Assembly (NCBI GenBank): GCA_011050675.1
Contig: DRFI01000013.1
Span: forward strand, 44,809-108,808
Reading direction: 5' to 3'
DNA length: 64,000 nucleotides
Source: Maribacter sp.
GTDB lineage: Bacteria; Bacteroidota; Bacteroidia; Flavobacteriales; Flavobacteriaceae
Position numbers and translations under genes: made by a program. The notes under the pieces were generated by a model that did not search any database, was not told the origin of the DNA, and saw only the letters and a list, made by a program, of their open reading frames with translations. Positions 16,903 through 26,249 of this stretch are shown piece by piece (positions within the stretch are counted from its first letter, which is position 1; each line of letters begins with the position of its first letter).

Positions 16903-18468
16903 TCAATTTGGTAGTGCTTTTCGCCATCCACCTTCAAGTTGTTTTGATAACGTTTCAACAATCTTTTTCTGATTAGAATTACTTGCAATATTTACAAACT
17001 CATTAGGATCACTTTCTATATCGTACAACTCAACGTCTTTTTGATCTCCTCTAGTTCCTGTTTCTGGATTCCAGGAATACCACTCTATATAATGATGTTT
17101 CTTTGTGTTTATAGAGTAACCCATATAACGGTTGCCGTCTGCGGAAACTTTGGGTCTTCTGTGAAATTGGCTAAAGGCAGCATTTTTCCATTGGCGATTA
17201 GGCTCTTTTATTAAGGGGACAAAACTAGTACCTTGCATATATTTTGGTGTTTCAATACCGGCCAACTCACATAACGAAGGAAACATATCTACTAATTCTG
17301 TAAATGCAAATGTCTGCATACCTCTATTTTCTTGATTTGGATAGCGAATAATCATGGGCACTTTAAGGTCAATGTTATAATTAGTCATTTTACCCCAACT
17401 ATTATGTTCACCTAACTTCCAGCCGTGATCTCCCCAAATGATGATGATAGTATTTTCATAAATTCCAATTTCTTTCATGTGAGCAAATAGATCACCTAGC
17501 AAACCATCTATGTAACTTACACTAGCATAATATCCATGCTTTAATTTTCTCGAAGTTTCTTCCTTTATTTTAAAATCAGATTGCGGATGCCCAATTTTAT
17601 TGAATCCGTCGTACGAACGTAATTCATACATTGAATTCATAGTGTACCCTGGTGCATTTTTAGGAACATTAGGATTAGCAGCTAAAGGTATTTCTTCTGG
17701 ATTGTAATAATCCCAATACTTTTTAGGTGCTGCAAATGGAAGGTGAGGACGAAAATACCCCAGACCCATATAAAATGGTTTGTCGTTTTTAGCCAATCTC
17801 GTTAGGGCTCTTTTTGCAATCTCGGTTTGCGCTCCGTCATAATATAGAGAATCGTGTACATCAGCAGACTCCCAGGCCGGTCCTGTATTCCAGCCATCGG
17901 CATACCTCATAGGTCTTAACTTTAATAAGGAATCTCGTTTTGTAGCTTGTGATTTTTGAACATCCTTACTTATATAAAAAGTTTCTCCATCTCTATTAAG
18001 CCAGGTTGGACGTTTAAATTGCTCAGGACGCAAGTCTGGTTCATCCCAAGATATAGAATCAGGCATATAGTTATGAAACATCTTACCTACATTAACGGTA
18101 TGATAGCCAAATTTGGAAAAATGTTGTGGCATTGTTACCACATCTGGTTTAAGTTCACGAAACTTATCTCCTAGGTGCCAAACACGGGTGGAATCTGGTC
18201 TTAAACCTGTCATTAAACTTGCTCTAGAAGGTGCACATACTGCCGACTGGGTAAAAGTCTGTCTAAAGGTCATTCCTTCAGAAGCAAAATAATCAATATT
18301 CGGCGTTACGGCTATTGAATCTCCATACACACCCAAAGTAGGTCTAAGGTCATCAATAGATATAAACAGAATATTCGGTTTTTTTACTTCGGGCTTATGA
18401 GTATTACAACTGAAAATTGTCAATGCTATTATTGAGATAAGGCAATAAGAAGCGTAATTTTTTTTCAT
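16903..18468 (-). CDS. Sulfatase, iduronate-2-sulfatase-like lipoprotein
   Basis: The 521-residue arylsulfatase-type enzyme has a lipoprotein signal (lipid Cys in LTIFSCN), the metal-binding start NILFISIDDLRP, the formylglycine signature CAPSR (VCAPSRASLMTG), and the later WGDHGWKLGEHNSWGK metal/substrate segment typical of iduronate-2-sulfatase-like (S1) enzymes. It would remove sulfate esters from polysaccharides at the cell surface or in the periplasm after Cys conversion by a sulfatase-maturing enzyme. I use ATG 18468 because it starts directly at the signal peptide; ATG 18489 would add seven residues. There is no SusC/D or glycoside hydrolase nearby, so it is an isolated sulfatase rather than part of a visible polysaccharide locus. 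Confidence 0.93.
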   Translation of the reverse strand: MKKNYASYCLISIIALTIFSCNTHKPEVKKPNILFISIDDLRPTLGVYGDSIAVTPNIDYFASEGMTFRQTFTQSAVCAPSRASLMTGLRPDSTRVWHLGDKFRELKPDVVTMPQHFSKFGYHTVNVGKMFHNYMPDSISWDEPDLRPEQFKRPTWLNRDGETFYISKDVQKSQATKRDSLLKLRPMRYADGWNTGPAWESADVHDSLYYDGAQTEIAKRALTRLAKNDKPFYMGLGYFRPHLPFAAPKKYWDYYNPEEIPLAANPNVPKNAPGYTMNSMYELRSYDGFNKIGHPQSDFKIKEETSRKLKHGYYASVSYIDGLLGDLFAHMKEIGIYENTIIIIWGDHGWKLGEHNSWGKMTNYNIDLKVPMIIRYPNQENRGMQTFAFTELVDMFPSLCELAGIETPKYMQGTSFVPLIKEPNRQWKNAAFSQFHRRPKVSADGNRYMGYSINTKKHHYIEWYSWNPETGTRGDQKDVELYDIESDPNEFVNIASNSNQKKIVETLSKQLEGGWRKALPN

Positions 18469-18574
18469 TGTAGTTGAATTTTTATGCAAACTATTTATTA
18501 TAAATTTCAGATTAGTAATCTACTAAAAATGTACTTTAATAGTAATGAATAATCAGCAATAGTGTGGCAAATAT

Positions 18575-19114
18575 TTACTCATATTCATAATTTAAATAAT
18601 CCTCAAAACGATTTCCTGTTTCTTCGTTATTAAGACGTTTTCCCCATTGTATTAAATTTTCTTTAGGTTCACTTGTATCAGAAATACTAAACAGAACTAA
18701 GAGATTTTTACCTAACTCATTTCTAAAGAATTTTTCTGTCCGTAGTTTTTCTAATACTTGAACACAGGTTTCAAACAAGGTGTTTCTAAAACCTTCGAAA
18801 TCTAAATCGTCATTATCGATTTCATCAAATATCATTTTACATATGTCATTAAACTCAGTATTAGCTCCATCTGATGTAAACCATTCTGCAGGTTCAAACT
18901 CGTAAGAGTCTTTATATGTAGGGTCCTCTAATTGTAGTTCTTTTAAATGACTTTTAGTATTTGTAAATGGAACTATCGTCATCGCCCCATCATCACTTAT
19001 CAATGAAAAAGAGCAAATGTCAGAACCATATTTCTTACTATTTTCTTTGAAACACTTTTTTGTAGCACTTTCTATTTTGCTTTTTAATTCTTCAAAATTA
19101 AAATTAGTTTTCAT
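18575..19114 (-). CDS. DUF4303-like protein
   Basis: The 179-residue soluble protein is acidic. It has the order expected of DUF4303 proteins: a helical N-terminus, ICSFSLISDDGAMTIVPFTN, a SYEFEPAEWFTSDG segment (many relatives carry a similar aromatic WxxE/WF patch), and a long C-terminal helix ending in FEDYLNYEYE. The function of the family is unknown; relatives often lie in toxin-immunity or accessory regions. There is no signal peptide. I am fairly, not fully, sure of the family. Confidence 0.6.
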   Translation of the reverse strand: MKTNFNFEELKSKIESATKKCFKENSKKYGSDICSFSLISDDGAMTIVPFTNTKSHLKELQLEDPTYKDSYEFEPAEWFTSDGANTEFNDICKMIFDEIDNDDLDFEGFRNTLFETCVQVLEKLRTEKFFRNELGKNLLVLFSISDTSEPKENLIQWGKRLNNEETGNRFEDYLNYEYE

Positions 19115-19319
19115 AGTTTTTTAAATTAGATTCAATGGTTACCTATGAAAATCATTTATAAAAAACATATAATCTGAATGAAGTATCGATCTTAGTTTTT
19201 AAATTTTACTTTTTTTGTCCAAGGCATAGTTTAAAAGGTTTAGTGACTTCATGAGTTTACACAATTTTTTTTATTATACCCATTGCCATTGTTTTGAATA
19301 TATTTAATGTAAACCATTT

Positions 19320-20228
19320 TCATTTTAACCCTTTGATAATTTCTTTTAAATCTTTTATCTCGGACCTTTCTTCATTAATTTTTTTTATAACAAAGTCTAA
19401 TAGTACTAATATTTTGCTAGCTTTTTCTAAAGATTCTGATTCTGTTAAAGAATGAAGTCCTTCGGAAGTTTGATTATATAATAACTTAATTGGATTGTCT
19501 CCAAGTATTTTTAAGGAATTTGGTAAATATTCAAAAATATTATCATAGATGGTGCTAACTTTAGGTTTTTCGTTATGCTTGTCTAATAGTTTTTGAATTT
19601 CAGTATCATGAGAATCAGGCAGTAATTTGATGCTCTCAATAATATGAATTAACTCTTTCTCTACTATTCTACGAAAGTATGCTAATGCACCAATACCAAA
19701 GTTTTGAGCTAGTGCATTAATACCTTTATAATACCACTTGTTAGATTCCCTGTCAAAATAATTTGTAATTAATTTGTTCGGAATAATTTTAATTTCAGGG
19801 TAAGCTCCAATTTTTTCTATAAATATTTCAGGTTTTGTTTTGGGAGTAGTAAGAGTAGAAACATTAGAAGGTGGTTTACTAATGCGTCCTAAGTCCTTTG
19901 TTATTAAATCGCTAGAATATACATGTAGTTGAAATTCTATATGATATTCCTTACAAGATTTACATTTACAAATAGCTTTGAATGTATGATTTAATTTTCC
20001 CTCTACTATAAAATCATCGGATAAATTACACATTATCCCATAATAGGGCTCATAAGATTGTTCTAATTCAATTTCAAAAGTTCGAAACGCTCCCTCTTTT
20101 TTACATATGTATTCAAATGTTTGCCCAACAAAATCTGTTGGCACTATAAATTTATTGCCTCCTGGTGTATACTCTTTATGCAGTGTAAACCTTTTATAAA
20201 GACCATAATTTTCAAAAAAATCTTTCAT
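19320..20228 (-). CDS. Uncharacterised protein with Cys pair and DUF4145-like helical tail
   Basis: I do not recognise this 302-residue protein with certainty. The N-terminal half is beta-rich and holds a CKCKSC cluster near residues 88-93 that could bind a metal. The C-terminal half (from about 170: NALAQNFGIGALAYFRRIVE, later TSEGLHSLTE) resembles the helical DUF4145/abortive-infection-type modules, including the pattern of a basic FRRIVE helix followed by a late GLHSL helix. No signal peptide or membrane segment. It stands alone, AT-rich, between accessory genes. A defence role is possible but not shown. Confidence 0.55.
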   Translation of the reverse strand: MKDFFENYGLYKRFTLHKEYTPGGNKFIVPTDFVGQTFEYICKKEGAFRTFEIELEQSYEPYYGIMCNLSDDFIVEGKLNHTFKAICKCKSCKEYHIEFQLHVYSSDLITKDLGRISKPPSNVSTLTTPKTKPEIFIEKIGAYPEIKIIPNKLITNYFDRESNKWYYKGINALAQNFGIGALAYFRRIVEKELIHIIESIKLLPDSHDTEIQKLLDKHNEKPKVSTIYDNIFEYLPNSLKILGDNPIKLLYNQTSEGLHSLTESESLEKASKILVLLDFVIKKINEERSEIKDLKEIIKGLK

Positions 20229-20343
20229 TTATATTTTAATGTTTTATAACACATAGATTTAGGTGATTATAATTATATACTTAAGAAAGATACAATTTCC
20301 ATCTAAAACCAAAAATGGGTTATGGTAAATGGTAATTGAAAAA

Positions 20344-21597
20344 TCACCCTTGGGCAATGACACTTTCCGGAACCGGAATTTCATAAACCTGTAAATGAAA
20401 GTAGGGTAGTGCGGCAATTAAATGATCAAAGATGTCTGCCATTACATACTCGTAATTCTCCCAACGTTTGTCTGAACTAAACGCATAAATTTCTAAAGGT
20501 ATACCCTGTGGTGTTGGCGGTAATTGACGCACCATTAAAGTCATGCCTTTATTTACTGCAGAATGGTTTTGAAGATAATCATTGACATATTTTCTAAAGA
20601 CACCAATGTTGGTCAAATTTCTACCGTTGATGGCAAGGTCTTTATTAATGTTGTTGCTGGTATTGTAAGTATTGATCTGTTCGCTACGTGTTGTTAGATA
20701 AGGCTCAATAAGTTGTATTTTTTGAAATTCTTCTAAATCTGTATCAGACAGAAACCGAATGCTTTTTTGACTGATGATCAAAGCACGTTTAATACGTCTT
20801 CCACCAGCTTCTTGCATTCCTCGCCAGTTCTTAAATGAATCTGATATTAATGCGTAGGTAGGGATAGTGGTGATGGTTTTATCAAAATTCTGCACTTTAA
20901 CCGTAGCCAACGATATCTCGATAACATCACCATCTGCACCAAACTTGTCAAAACTGATCCAGTCCCCAATGCGTACCATATCATTGATACTTACTTGTAT
21001 ACTGGCAACCAAGCCTAGTATTGAATCTTTAAAAATTAATAGTATTACAGCGGATCCTGCACCAAGAGCTGTGAAAAATTTCCAAACCTGAATTTCTGTT
21101 ACAATAGCGAAAATGGTAAAAATGCCCAATACCCAAGCAAAAATCATAAAGACCTGTATATAACTGCCCATTGGTTTATCTCTAAACCTGGGTTTGGTCT
21201 TTAAATAATCATTTATACTCTTAAATACACTTCTAACCACATAAAGCGTGAGTACCACAAAAAGGACATTCAAGAATTTTAATGCTATGACCGCAGCAAA
21301 CTCAAATCCTATAAAACCAAAAGGTACAAGTTCTACCAGAATGCTCAATGGTAGAATATGAGCTAAATATCTAGGCACTCTATTAGCTACTAAAAAATTA
21401 TCGAAATTAGTTTTCGATTTTCGTGCTAGCCTAAGGGAGGCAGAACGTAAGACCTTCCAAATGATCAAATCTAAGAACCACGCTAATATAAGTGCGATTA
21501 CTAATAAAATTGTAAGATTTAAATACGAAGCAGAAGTTTCGTTAAGTCCTGTTTCAACAAGGTAATTATATAGTATTTTGTGAAAATCATCCTTCAT
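20344..21597 (-). CDS. Mechanosensitive ion channel, MscS family (YbdG-like)
   Basis: The 417-residue protein has about five membrane helices in the first 210 residues and then the MscS beta domain with GDWISFDKFGADGDVIEISL and TVKVQNFDKTITTIPTY, which closely follow the YbdG/miniconductance subgroup, whose members are about the same length. It would sit in the inner membrane and open under hypo-osmotic tension. A -7 promoter element lies at 21621-21628, so the start at 21597 is well placed. The universal stress protein gene is upstream on the same strand, which fits an osmotic or stress block. Confidence 0.92.
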   Translation of the reverse strand: MKDDFHKILYNYLVETGLNETSASYLNLTILLVIALILAWFLDLIIWKVLRSASLRLARKSKTNFDNFLVANRVPRYLAHILPLSILVELVPFGFIGFEFAAVIALKFLNVLFVVLTLYVVRSVFKSINDYLKTKPRFRDKPMGSYIQVFMIFAWVLGIFTIFAIVTEIQVWKFFTALGAGSAVILLIFKDSILGLVASIQVSINDMVRIGDWISFDKFGADGDVIEISLATVKVQNFDKTITTIPTYALISDSFKNWRGMQEAGGRRIKRALIISQKSIRFLSDTDLEEFQKIQLIEPYLTTRSEQINTYNTSNNINKDLAINGRNLTNIGVFRKYVNDYLQNHSAVNKGMTLMVRQLPPTPQGIPLEIYAFSSDKRWENYEYVMADIFDHLIAALPYFHLQVYEIPVPESVIAQG

Positions 21598-21620
21598 TTT
21601 GCATATTCTTTTTTCCTATG

Positions 21621-21628
21621 CAAAGGTA
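21621..21628 (-). promoter_or_regulatory. Bacteroidota -7 element before the MscS gene
   Basis: On the minus strand this reads TACCTTTG, an exact TAnnTTTG match 24 bases from the start codon. No clear -33 TTTG is seen. Confidence 0.45.
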
Positions 21629-21673
21629 CGATATATGCATTAGCTAGTAGGGGAGTTGAGGCTGGTAAATAGC

Positions 21674-22522
21674 TTATTTGCTATGTAGTGCCAATACGGG
21701 TACATCAGCATAATACCCTAATTTATTAAGGTTTAGTTTACCAAGACCAAGACGTTGCCACAAAGAAGGTTTTTTGTCTATGTAACTGATCATATTAGAG
21801 TGTCTAATTGCTACAAAGCAACTTAGTGCAATTCTCATTTTTACATTGCGTAACGTATTAAAATTATGGTCGACCTCTTTTAATTGCTTACGAATTACAA
21901 CTTTATTTCTTTTCTGGAAAAAGCTCAATTTACTAGGTTGCGTTATACTCAAGACTTGGATACTGGCATTACTAAGTTTTGCTATTTCAACCAAATTTTT
22001 TATTTCAGATATTTTAATGTCAGTATTAAAATCTGTAGTCAGTACAATCTCTTTAGGGTGGTTAAAATCTACATTGGCAGGTACTACCAAAATCGGACAT
22101 TTTCTAATAGACTTTAATATCTCTAAAGTGTGCTTTCCATAAGATTCACCTTGCTTGTTATTAATGCCCTTGGCACCCATTACTATCATATCAAAATGTA
22201 GCTTTTTATTCAGATACTTAATTGCATCCAATAATAGGGTAGATTCAGAAACTACATGAAAGCAATGGTTTGTATTGTTCTCTAGTTTCGATAGTTTTAT
22301 TAGAATATCGCCTAAACCTTCTTTAGATTTAATTTCAGACATTTTATTAAAAGCTTCGTCTGGATCTAAAAGGGTTAAACTGTCTAGTCCATGGGTTTCT
22401 TTAGCATACGTATGTATAATATAAAATTCACATTGTTTTTTTTCAAAAAGTTTAATGGCATACTTAATAGCATTCCATGAGTTTTTTGAAAAATCTGTAG
22501 GCAATAGTATTCTCTTTTCCAT
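21674..22522 (-). CDS. Universal stress protein (two-domain)
   Basis: The 282-residue protein starts with MEKRILLPTDFSKNSWNAI, the classic Usp strand-loop, and the first domain (1-147) contains MIVMGAKGINNK and the ESYGKHTLEILKSIRKCPIL stretch near the nucleotide-binding GxxGxxxxxS site. A second, weaker Usp-like domain follows (from about 150: KEIVLTTDFNTDIK) and ends in ADVPVLALH. Tandem Usp proteins of this length are usual in Flavobacteriia. It is cytoplasmic and likely binds a nucleotide under stress. Confidence 0.92.
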   Translation of the reverse strand: MEKRILLPTDFSKNSWNAIKYAIKLFEKKQCEFYIIHTYAKETHGLDSLTLLDPDEAFNKMSEIKSKEGLGDILIKLSKLENNTNHCFHVVSESTLLLDAIKYLNKKLHFDMIVMGAKGINNKQGESYGKHTLEILKSIRKCPILVVPANVDFNHPKEIVLTTDFNTDIKISEIKNLVEIAKLSNASIQVLSITQPSKLSFFQKRNKVVIRKQLKEVDHNFNTLRNVKMRIALSCFVAIRHSNMISYIDKKPSLWQRLGLGKLNLNKLGYYADVPVLALHSK

Positions 22523-22590
22523 GATGGTATAGTTTTAGCCCTTAGTTTTTTGGTTGTTTTAAGGCGATTTTTAGTTCAATTTATATTCAC

Positions 22591-22983
22591 TTAACTTTTT
22601 GCATTTAATAGTATTTGCGATAAAACTTTTAGTTTTAAATTTCTGTAATTAGTAATATGAGATAAATAGGTATCTCTTTTTTTTTCGTGATGGTTTAGGT
22701 AGTAAGCATCACATTCTACGGTATCGCACTCAATGGCTTTACCAACGCTATTGTCATACCTGTACAAGGAAGCCAGCATTAATGCATTTTCTCTGCGTGT
22801 GCCATGTAGCTCTTGGTACAGTTTTGAGTTTTGTATCATGATGTCTTCAATATCTAAATAGAAGTCAAGTTCTTTATTTAGAAACTCTAGCTCATCCGTC
22901 CAATTATTTATTTCTAGCCTGTCCTTCTTCATCATAATTCTTTTGTCAGATTCATGAGGATAAAAATGTTTAGATGCGATCAT
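22591..22983 (-). CDS. Uncharacterised helical protein coupled to a GreA-like gene
   Basis: I do not recognise this 130-residue protein. It is charged and helical, with paired acidic and tyrosine-rich segments (ELDFYLDIEDIMIQNSKLYQ, then ALMLASLYRYDNSVGKAIE) and a late HHEKKRDTYLSHI run. Its ATG overlaps the stop of the GreA-like gene (ATGA), which supports it as a real, translationally coupled gene. No signal peptide or membrane segment. An alternative start at the internal MMKKDRL would trim 16 residues. A role with the GreA-like protein is a guess from position. Confidence 0.65.
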   Translation of the reverse strand: MIASKHFYPHESDKRIMMKKDRLEINNWTDELEFLNKELDFYLDIEDIMIQNSKLYQELHGTRRENALMLASLYRYDNSVGKAIECDTVECDAYYLNHHEKKRDTYLSHITNYRNLKLKVLSQILLNAKS

Positions 22984-23399
22984 AATACCATGTTCAAGTT
23001 TATAGGTGCATTCTCTTGTTCTACTTTTTCAATGGTTAATTTTTGTTCTCCAGATGGAAACTCCCACACTACAGAATCCCCTTCACTATATCCCATTACT
23101 GCTGCTCCCATAGGAGTCAGAATAGATATTTTATCGTTTTTAATATCACTGTCGGTAGGCATTACCAGTTTAAATTTCTTGTGCCACCCGTTCTCGGATA
23201 CTATAGTAACCGTTGTATTGAACCTAATAACATCTTCATACATTTCTGATGCATCACGAATAATAGCGGTCTCTAGTTCTCCCACTAATTTTTGCACAGA
23301 TTTACGTAATGTATCATCTTTATAATACCCGGACAGATTCATTAATCTTTTCAGTACTACATATTCTTTTTTCTCTATAACCAGATTCCCGTACTTCAT
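22980..23399 (-). CDS. GreA/GreB-like transcription factor (Rnk-like)
   Basis: The 139-residue protein has a short helical front and a C-terminal GreA/GreB FKBP-like domain: VSENGWHKKFKLVMPTDSD, then ISILTPMGAAVMGYSEGDSV and WEFPSGEQKLTIEKVE. The long coiled coil of true GreA (with its catalytic acidic tip) is missing, so it is more like Rnk-type regulators that bind RNA polymerase without transcript cleavage. A second protein of this type lies at 26250-26696 on the same strand. The downstream gene overlaps by four bases. Confidence 0.85.
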   Translation of the reverse strand: MKYGNLVIEKKEYVVLKRLMNLSGYYKDDTLRKSVQKLVGELETAIIRDASEMYEDVIRFNTTVTIVSENGWHKKFKLVMPTDSDIKNDKISILTPMGAAVMGYSEGDSVVWEFPSGEQKLTIEKVEQENAPINLNMVL

Positions 23400-23574
23400 T
23401 GTCTAATTTTTTTTATTGTAATAAGGGGTGTTTAAAAGGCATATAAAACAGCCATTTATGGCAGCCAATAACGTTAGTTAGTTTGGTTTCAAGTCATATC
23501 GACTACGCCTTTTGCGGCGGCATGTTGTATATACCTTTTAAGCCCCTTTCTATAAATGAATCATTTATAATTTA

Positions 23575-24864
23575 TCATGGAAAAATACCACGTTGTACAT
23601 ATGCCTCTTCTAAACGTTCAATGGCAATTACAAAAGCTGCGGTACGCATATCTACATTTCTATTTTTTGATGCTTCTAAAACCGTAGTGAAAGACTCTCG
23701 CATTTTCTTTTCTAGCTTCTCCATTACTTCATCTAGGGTCCAAATTTCACCGTTACGGTTTTGTAGCCACTCAAAATAACTACCGATAACCCCACCAGAG
23801 TTGCAAAGAATATCTGGAATGATATCAATACCTTTTTTCAATAGAATTTCTTCTGCATCTACATCTGTTGGTCCGTTAGCACCTTCCGCTATTAGATATG
23901 CCTTTATTTTACTGGCATTCTTAGCTGTAATTTGATTTCCTAAGGCTGCTGGTATACAGATATCACAGTCTAATGAAAAGAAGTCGGCGTTGTCTAATGT
24001 GCGTGCTTTTGAGTAACCTAGTATGCTGCCTTTATTACCTTTTGTATACGTAAGTAATTGATCTACATCTATACCTTCTTCATTAACAATACTACCATAG
24101 GCATCTTGTACTGCAGTTAAAATGGCACCTTCGTTTACTAAGAAATAAGCGGCCCAATACCCCACATTACCAAAACCTTGAACAATGAACTTCTTGTCCT
24201 TTAAGTCTACATTGTTACTTTCTGCCCAAAATTTAATGGTAAGGAATACACCAAAACCTGTAGCCCTGTCTCTCCCTTTAGAGCCACCGGCACCAATAGG
24301 CTTACCTGTTACTACGTGCATATTTGTAGAACGTTCAGCAGGCGATTTGGTAGACATGTAAGTATCTAAAATCCAAGCCATAGTCTGCGGATTGGTATTT
24401 ACATCTGGTGCAGGAATATCTAATTCTGGACCAATATTATCACCCAATGCGTACGTGAATCTTCTGGTAATACGCTCTAGTTCTGAATCTGAATATTTAT
24501 TAGGATCTAACTGTATACCCCCTTTTGCACCACCATACGGCAAACCTGCTAATGAGGTTTTCCAGGTCATCCACATTGCCAATGCTTTTGCAGCATCGAT
24601 ATCAACCGTTGGGTGATAACGAAGGCCACCTTTGTATGGCCCTAATGCATTGTTATGTTGTACACGGTAACCGGTGAAAATTTCCACTTCGCCATTGTCC
24701 ATACGAACAGGAAAATGGACAACGATTTCATTATTGGTTACCTCAAGAATTTTTCTAATATTGGTGTTTAGTTCGATGATGTCTGCGGCATTATCAAACT
24801 GTCGCATAACATTTTCTAGCATGCCTTGTTTAGGCTTTTTTTTAGATGCTACTTTTGCTATCAT
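23575..24864 (-). CDS. Glu/Leu/Phe/Val dehydrogenase (glutamate dehydrogenase type)
   Basis: The 429-residue length fits hexameric NAD(P)-dependent glutamate dehydrogenases of the short class. Catalytic-region segments GPYKGGLRYHPTVDIDAAKA and LPYGGAKGGI (catalytic Lys in the first, glycine-rich loop in the second) and the dinucleotide motif VQGFGNVGYWAA are present. It interconverts glutamate and 2-oxoglutarate with ammonia; the substrate is more likely glutamate than branched-chain amino acids judging by length, but I cannot separate them by eye. A small Cys protein gene is encoded two bases upstream on the same strand. Confidence 0.93.
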   Translation of the reverse strand: MIAKVASKKKPKQGMLENVMRQFDNAADIIELNTNIRKILEVTNNEIVVHFPVRMDNGEVEIFTGYRVQHNNALGPYKGGLRYHPTVDIDAAKALAMWMTWKTSLAGLPYGGAKGGIQLDPNKYSDSELERITRRFTYALGDNIGPELDIPAPDVNTNPQTMAWILDTYMSTKSPAERSTNMHVVTGKPIGAGGSKGRDRATGFGVFLTIKFWAESNNVDLKDKKFIVQGFGNVGYWAAYFLVNEGAILTAVQDAYGSIVNEEGIDVDQLLTYTKGNKGSILGYSKARTLDNADFFSLDCDICIPAALGNQITAKNASKIKAYLIAEGANGPTDVDAEEILLKKGIDIIPDILCNSGGVIGSYFEWLQNRNGEIWTLDEVMEKLEKKMRESFTTVLEASKNRNVDMRTAAFVIAIERLEEAYVQRGIFP

Positions 24865-24866
24865 TA

Positions 24867-25064
24867 TTATAGATTTAAGACTAATTCGTTATTAAATTCT
24901 TCAGTACTTGCCATTTCGTTTGAAATGATCATTGTAGGTTTATTGGTAATGTCCAATACATGCACATATTCACTGCACGAAACAATTGAACTTTTGTTTC
25001 TTGTTAATGAACAATGTGGCGTGTGCGTACAGGTTGAGCATATGCTCCGCATATAATTTTTCAT
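24867..25064 (-). CDS. Small cysteine-containing protein upstream of the dehydrogenase
   Basis: The 65-residue protein has an early cysteine set in CSTCTHTPHCSL followed by SIVSCSEY: four cysteines (9, 12, 18, 30) spaced like a small zinc or iron knuckle. The stop lies two bases before the dehydrogenase ATG, so the two are probably co-translated. Similar short CxxC proteins are familiar from Flavobacteriia next to amino-acid and stress genes, but the role is unknown. I accept it as real because of the Cys pattern and the tight spacing. Confidence 0.7.
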   Translation of the reverse strand: MKNYMRSICSTCTHTPHCSLTRNKSSIVSCSEYVHVLDITNKPTMIISNEMASTEEFNNELVLNL

Positions 25065-25111
25065 TGCACTTAAATTATGATGTTCTTAAAAAGTTCACTT
25101 AAAAGAGTCCG

Positions 25112-25738
25112 TTATTCCAAAACAGGTTGTTTCGTTTTCATGGGGTAAAAAATTAAAGCCAACAAGGCAACCCCGATCACTATTAAAAAAGCCAGCTCAA
25201 GTTTAGACAAGAGAATATTCGTTTCTAAAGATTTGTTAGATAGATGAGTCATTTGCTCACTTTCTTGAACCTGTATTTTAGCCAACACATCTAAATTTTC
25301 ATTTATCTTTTGAAAAGTTTGTTTTGATAATACAGCCACACCATTTCTTAGATTATCTTTTGAATGCAAGACCTTGTTTTCAGATTTCTTTAGCTTTTCA
25401 AATTGCAGATTTAACTCATTAAGTGTGTTGTATTCGTTTGTAGTCAGTTCTGTAGAAGCAAAATCAAGCAAGATTTTTTCAACTTTCTCATTTTCATTTG
25501 CTGATGGGGTAAAATCATCTTCGGTTATAAATCGAAGTTTTTTTGTTTGAAAAATGTTGTTAAGTTGATAGATGTAATCTTGAACCAACACCCTGTCTTT
25601 ATACACAGAATTTACCGTGTTTTGTAACGTGTGAAAGTGTCTTTTGTTTAATCTATTTGACCCCAATACCAATAAAAATGCAATAGCCAGAATAAAACCG
25701 GCATTGATTCTTTGTGGAGTTTGTTGCTTTTTAAACAT
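25112..25738 (-). CDS. MCP-type four-helix-bundle membrane protein
   Basis: The 208-residue protein has one membrane helix at about 12-28, a 140-residue helical extracytoplasmic region (HFHTLQNTVNSVYKDRVLVQ resembles the 4HB_MCP ligand domain), and a second helix near 180-200 with a short cytoplasmic tail. There is no HAMP, kinase or methyl-accepting signalling domain, so it is a sensor module without an output. It may assist a partner kinase; the nearest one is encoded at 28280-29368. Confidence 0.78.
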   Translation of the reverse strand: MFKKQQTPQRINAGFILAIAFLLVLGSNRLNKRHFHTLQNTVNSVYKDRVLVQDYIYQLNNIFQTKKLRFITEDDFTPSANENEKVEKILLDFASTELTTNEYNTLNELNLQFEKLKKSENKVLHSKDNLRNGVAVLSKQTFQKINENLDVLAKIQVQESEQMTHLSNKSLETNILLSKLELAFLIVIGVALLALIFYPMKTKQPVLE

Positions 25739-25792
25739 GGGTCCTGTTTTTTAATTAAACTTTAATCGTTCATTCATCTTTAATTTGAGAGA

Positions 25793-25851
25793 AATCCACT
25801 TGGTGATTTCTTAATAAATCAGCCAACTTATTTATAGAAGCCAAGTGGATT
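25793..25851. repeat. Inverted repeat, possible terminator
   Basis: AATCCACTTGG (25793-25803) is the exact inverse complement of 25841-25851. The 37-base middle contains a further small hairpin. It lies between the secreted protein gene (stop at 25873) and the four-helix gene start on the minus strand, and a T-rich stretch follows on that strand. It could end transcription or bind a protein. Confidence 0.5.
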
Positions 25852-25872
25852 ACATCAACCAACTAAAAAAAA

Positions 25873-26232
25873 TTATAAAGCTTGTAATTCCCCAGAATCA
25901 ATGGCCTCTTTAAAGTCTGCAGTTACAACAGTGTGACTTCCAAAGAAACGACCACCATCATTTCGCTTAATCTTAATTTGTGTAGTACCGTCCTTTTTTT
26001 CCTTAACAGCGGTAACTACTACTTTCTCTCCGTGAGCCTGCCTATAATTGGCAATTCCACCACGTTTAATAATGAAATTTTCACGAGGGAAGTCTATATG
26101 TTTGTATTTGTTCGTTTCTGGTTTACCTATTTCAAAAACATCACCTACATCTACACTTGTTTGTGTGGTAACGATGTCTTGTGCGTTCATTATACTTACT
26201 GAAAATAATAGGGCTATTGCGTATTTGATCAT
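25873..26232 (-). CDS. Small secreted protein of unknown function
   Basis: The 119-residue protein has a signal peptide ending after MNAQ (residue 18). The mature part is basic, with about eight predicted strands (VDVGDVFEIGKPETNKYKHI, GEKVVVTAVKEKKDGTTQIK, GRFFGSHTVVTADFKEAI). I do not know the family. It is probably periplasmic. The gene lies 17 bases after the GreA-like gene on the same strand and probably shares its transcript. Confidence 0.65.
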   Translation of the reverse strand: MIKYAIALLFSVSIMNAQDIVTTQTSVDVGDVFEIGKPETNKYKHIDFPRENFIIKRGGIANYRQAHGEKVVVTAVKEKKDGTTQIKIKRNDGGRFFGSHTVVTADFKEAIDSGELQAL

Positions 26233-26249
26233 AACTGAATAATTTATAA

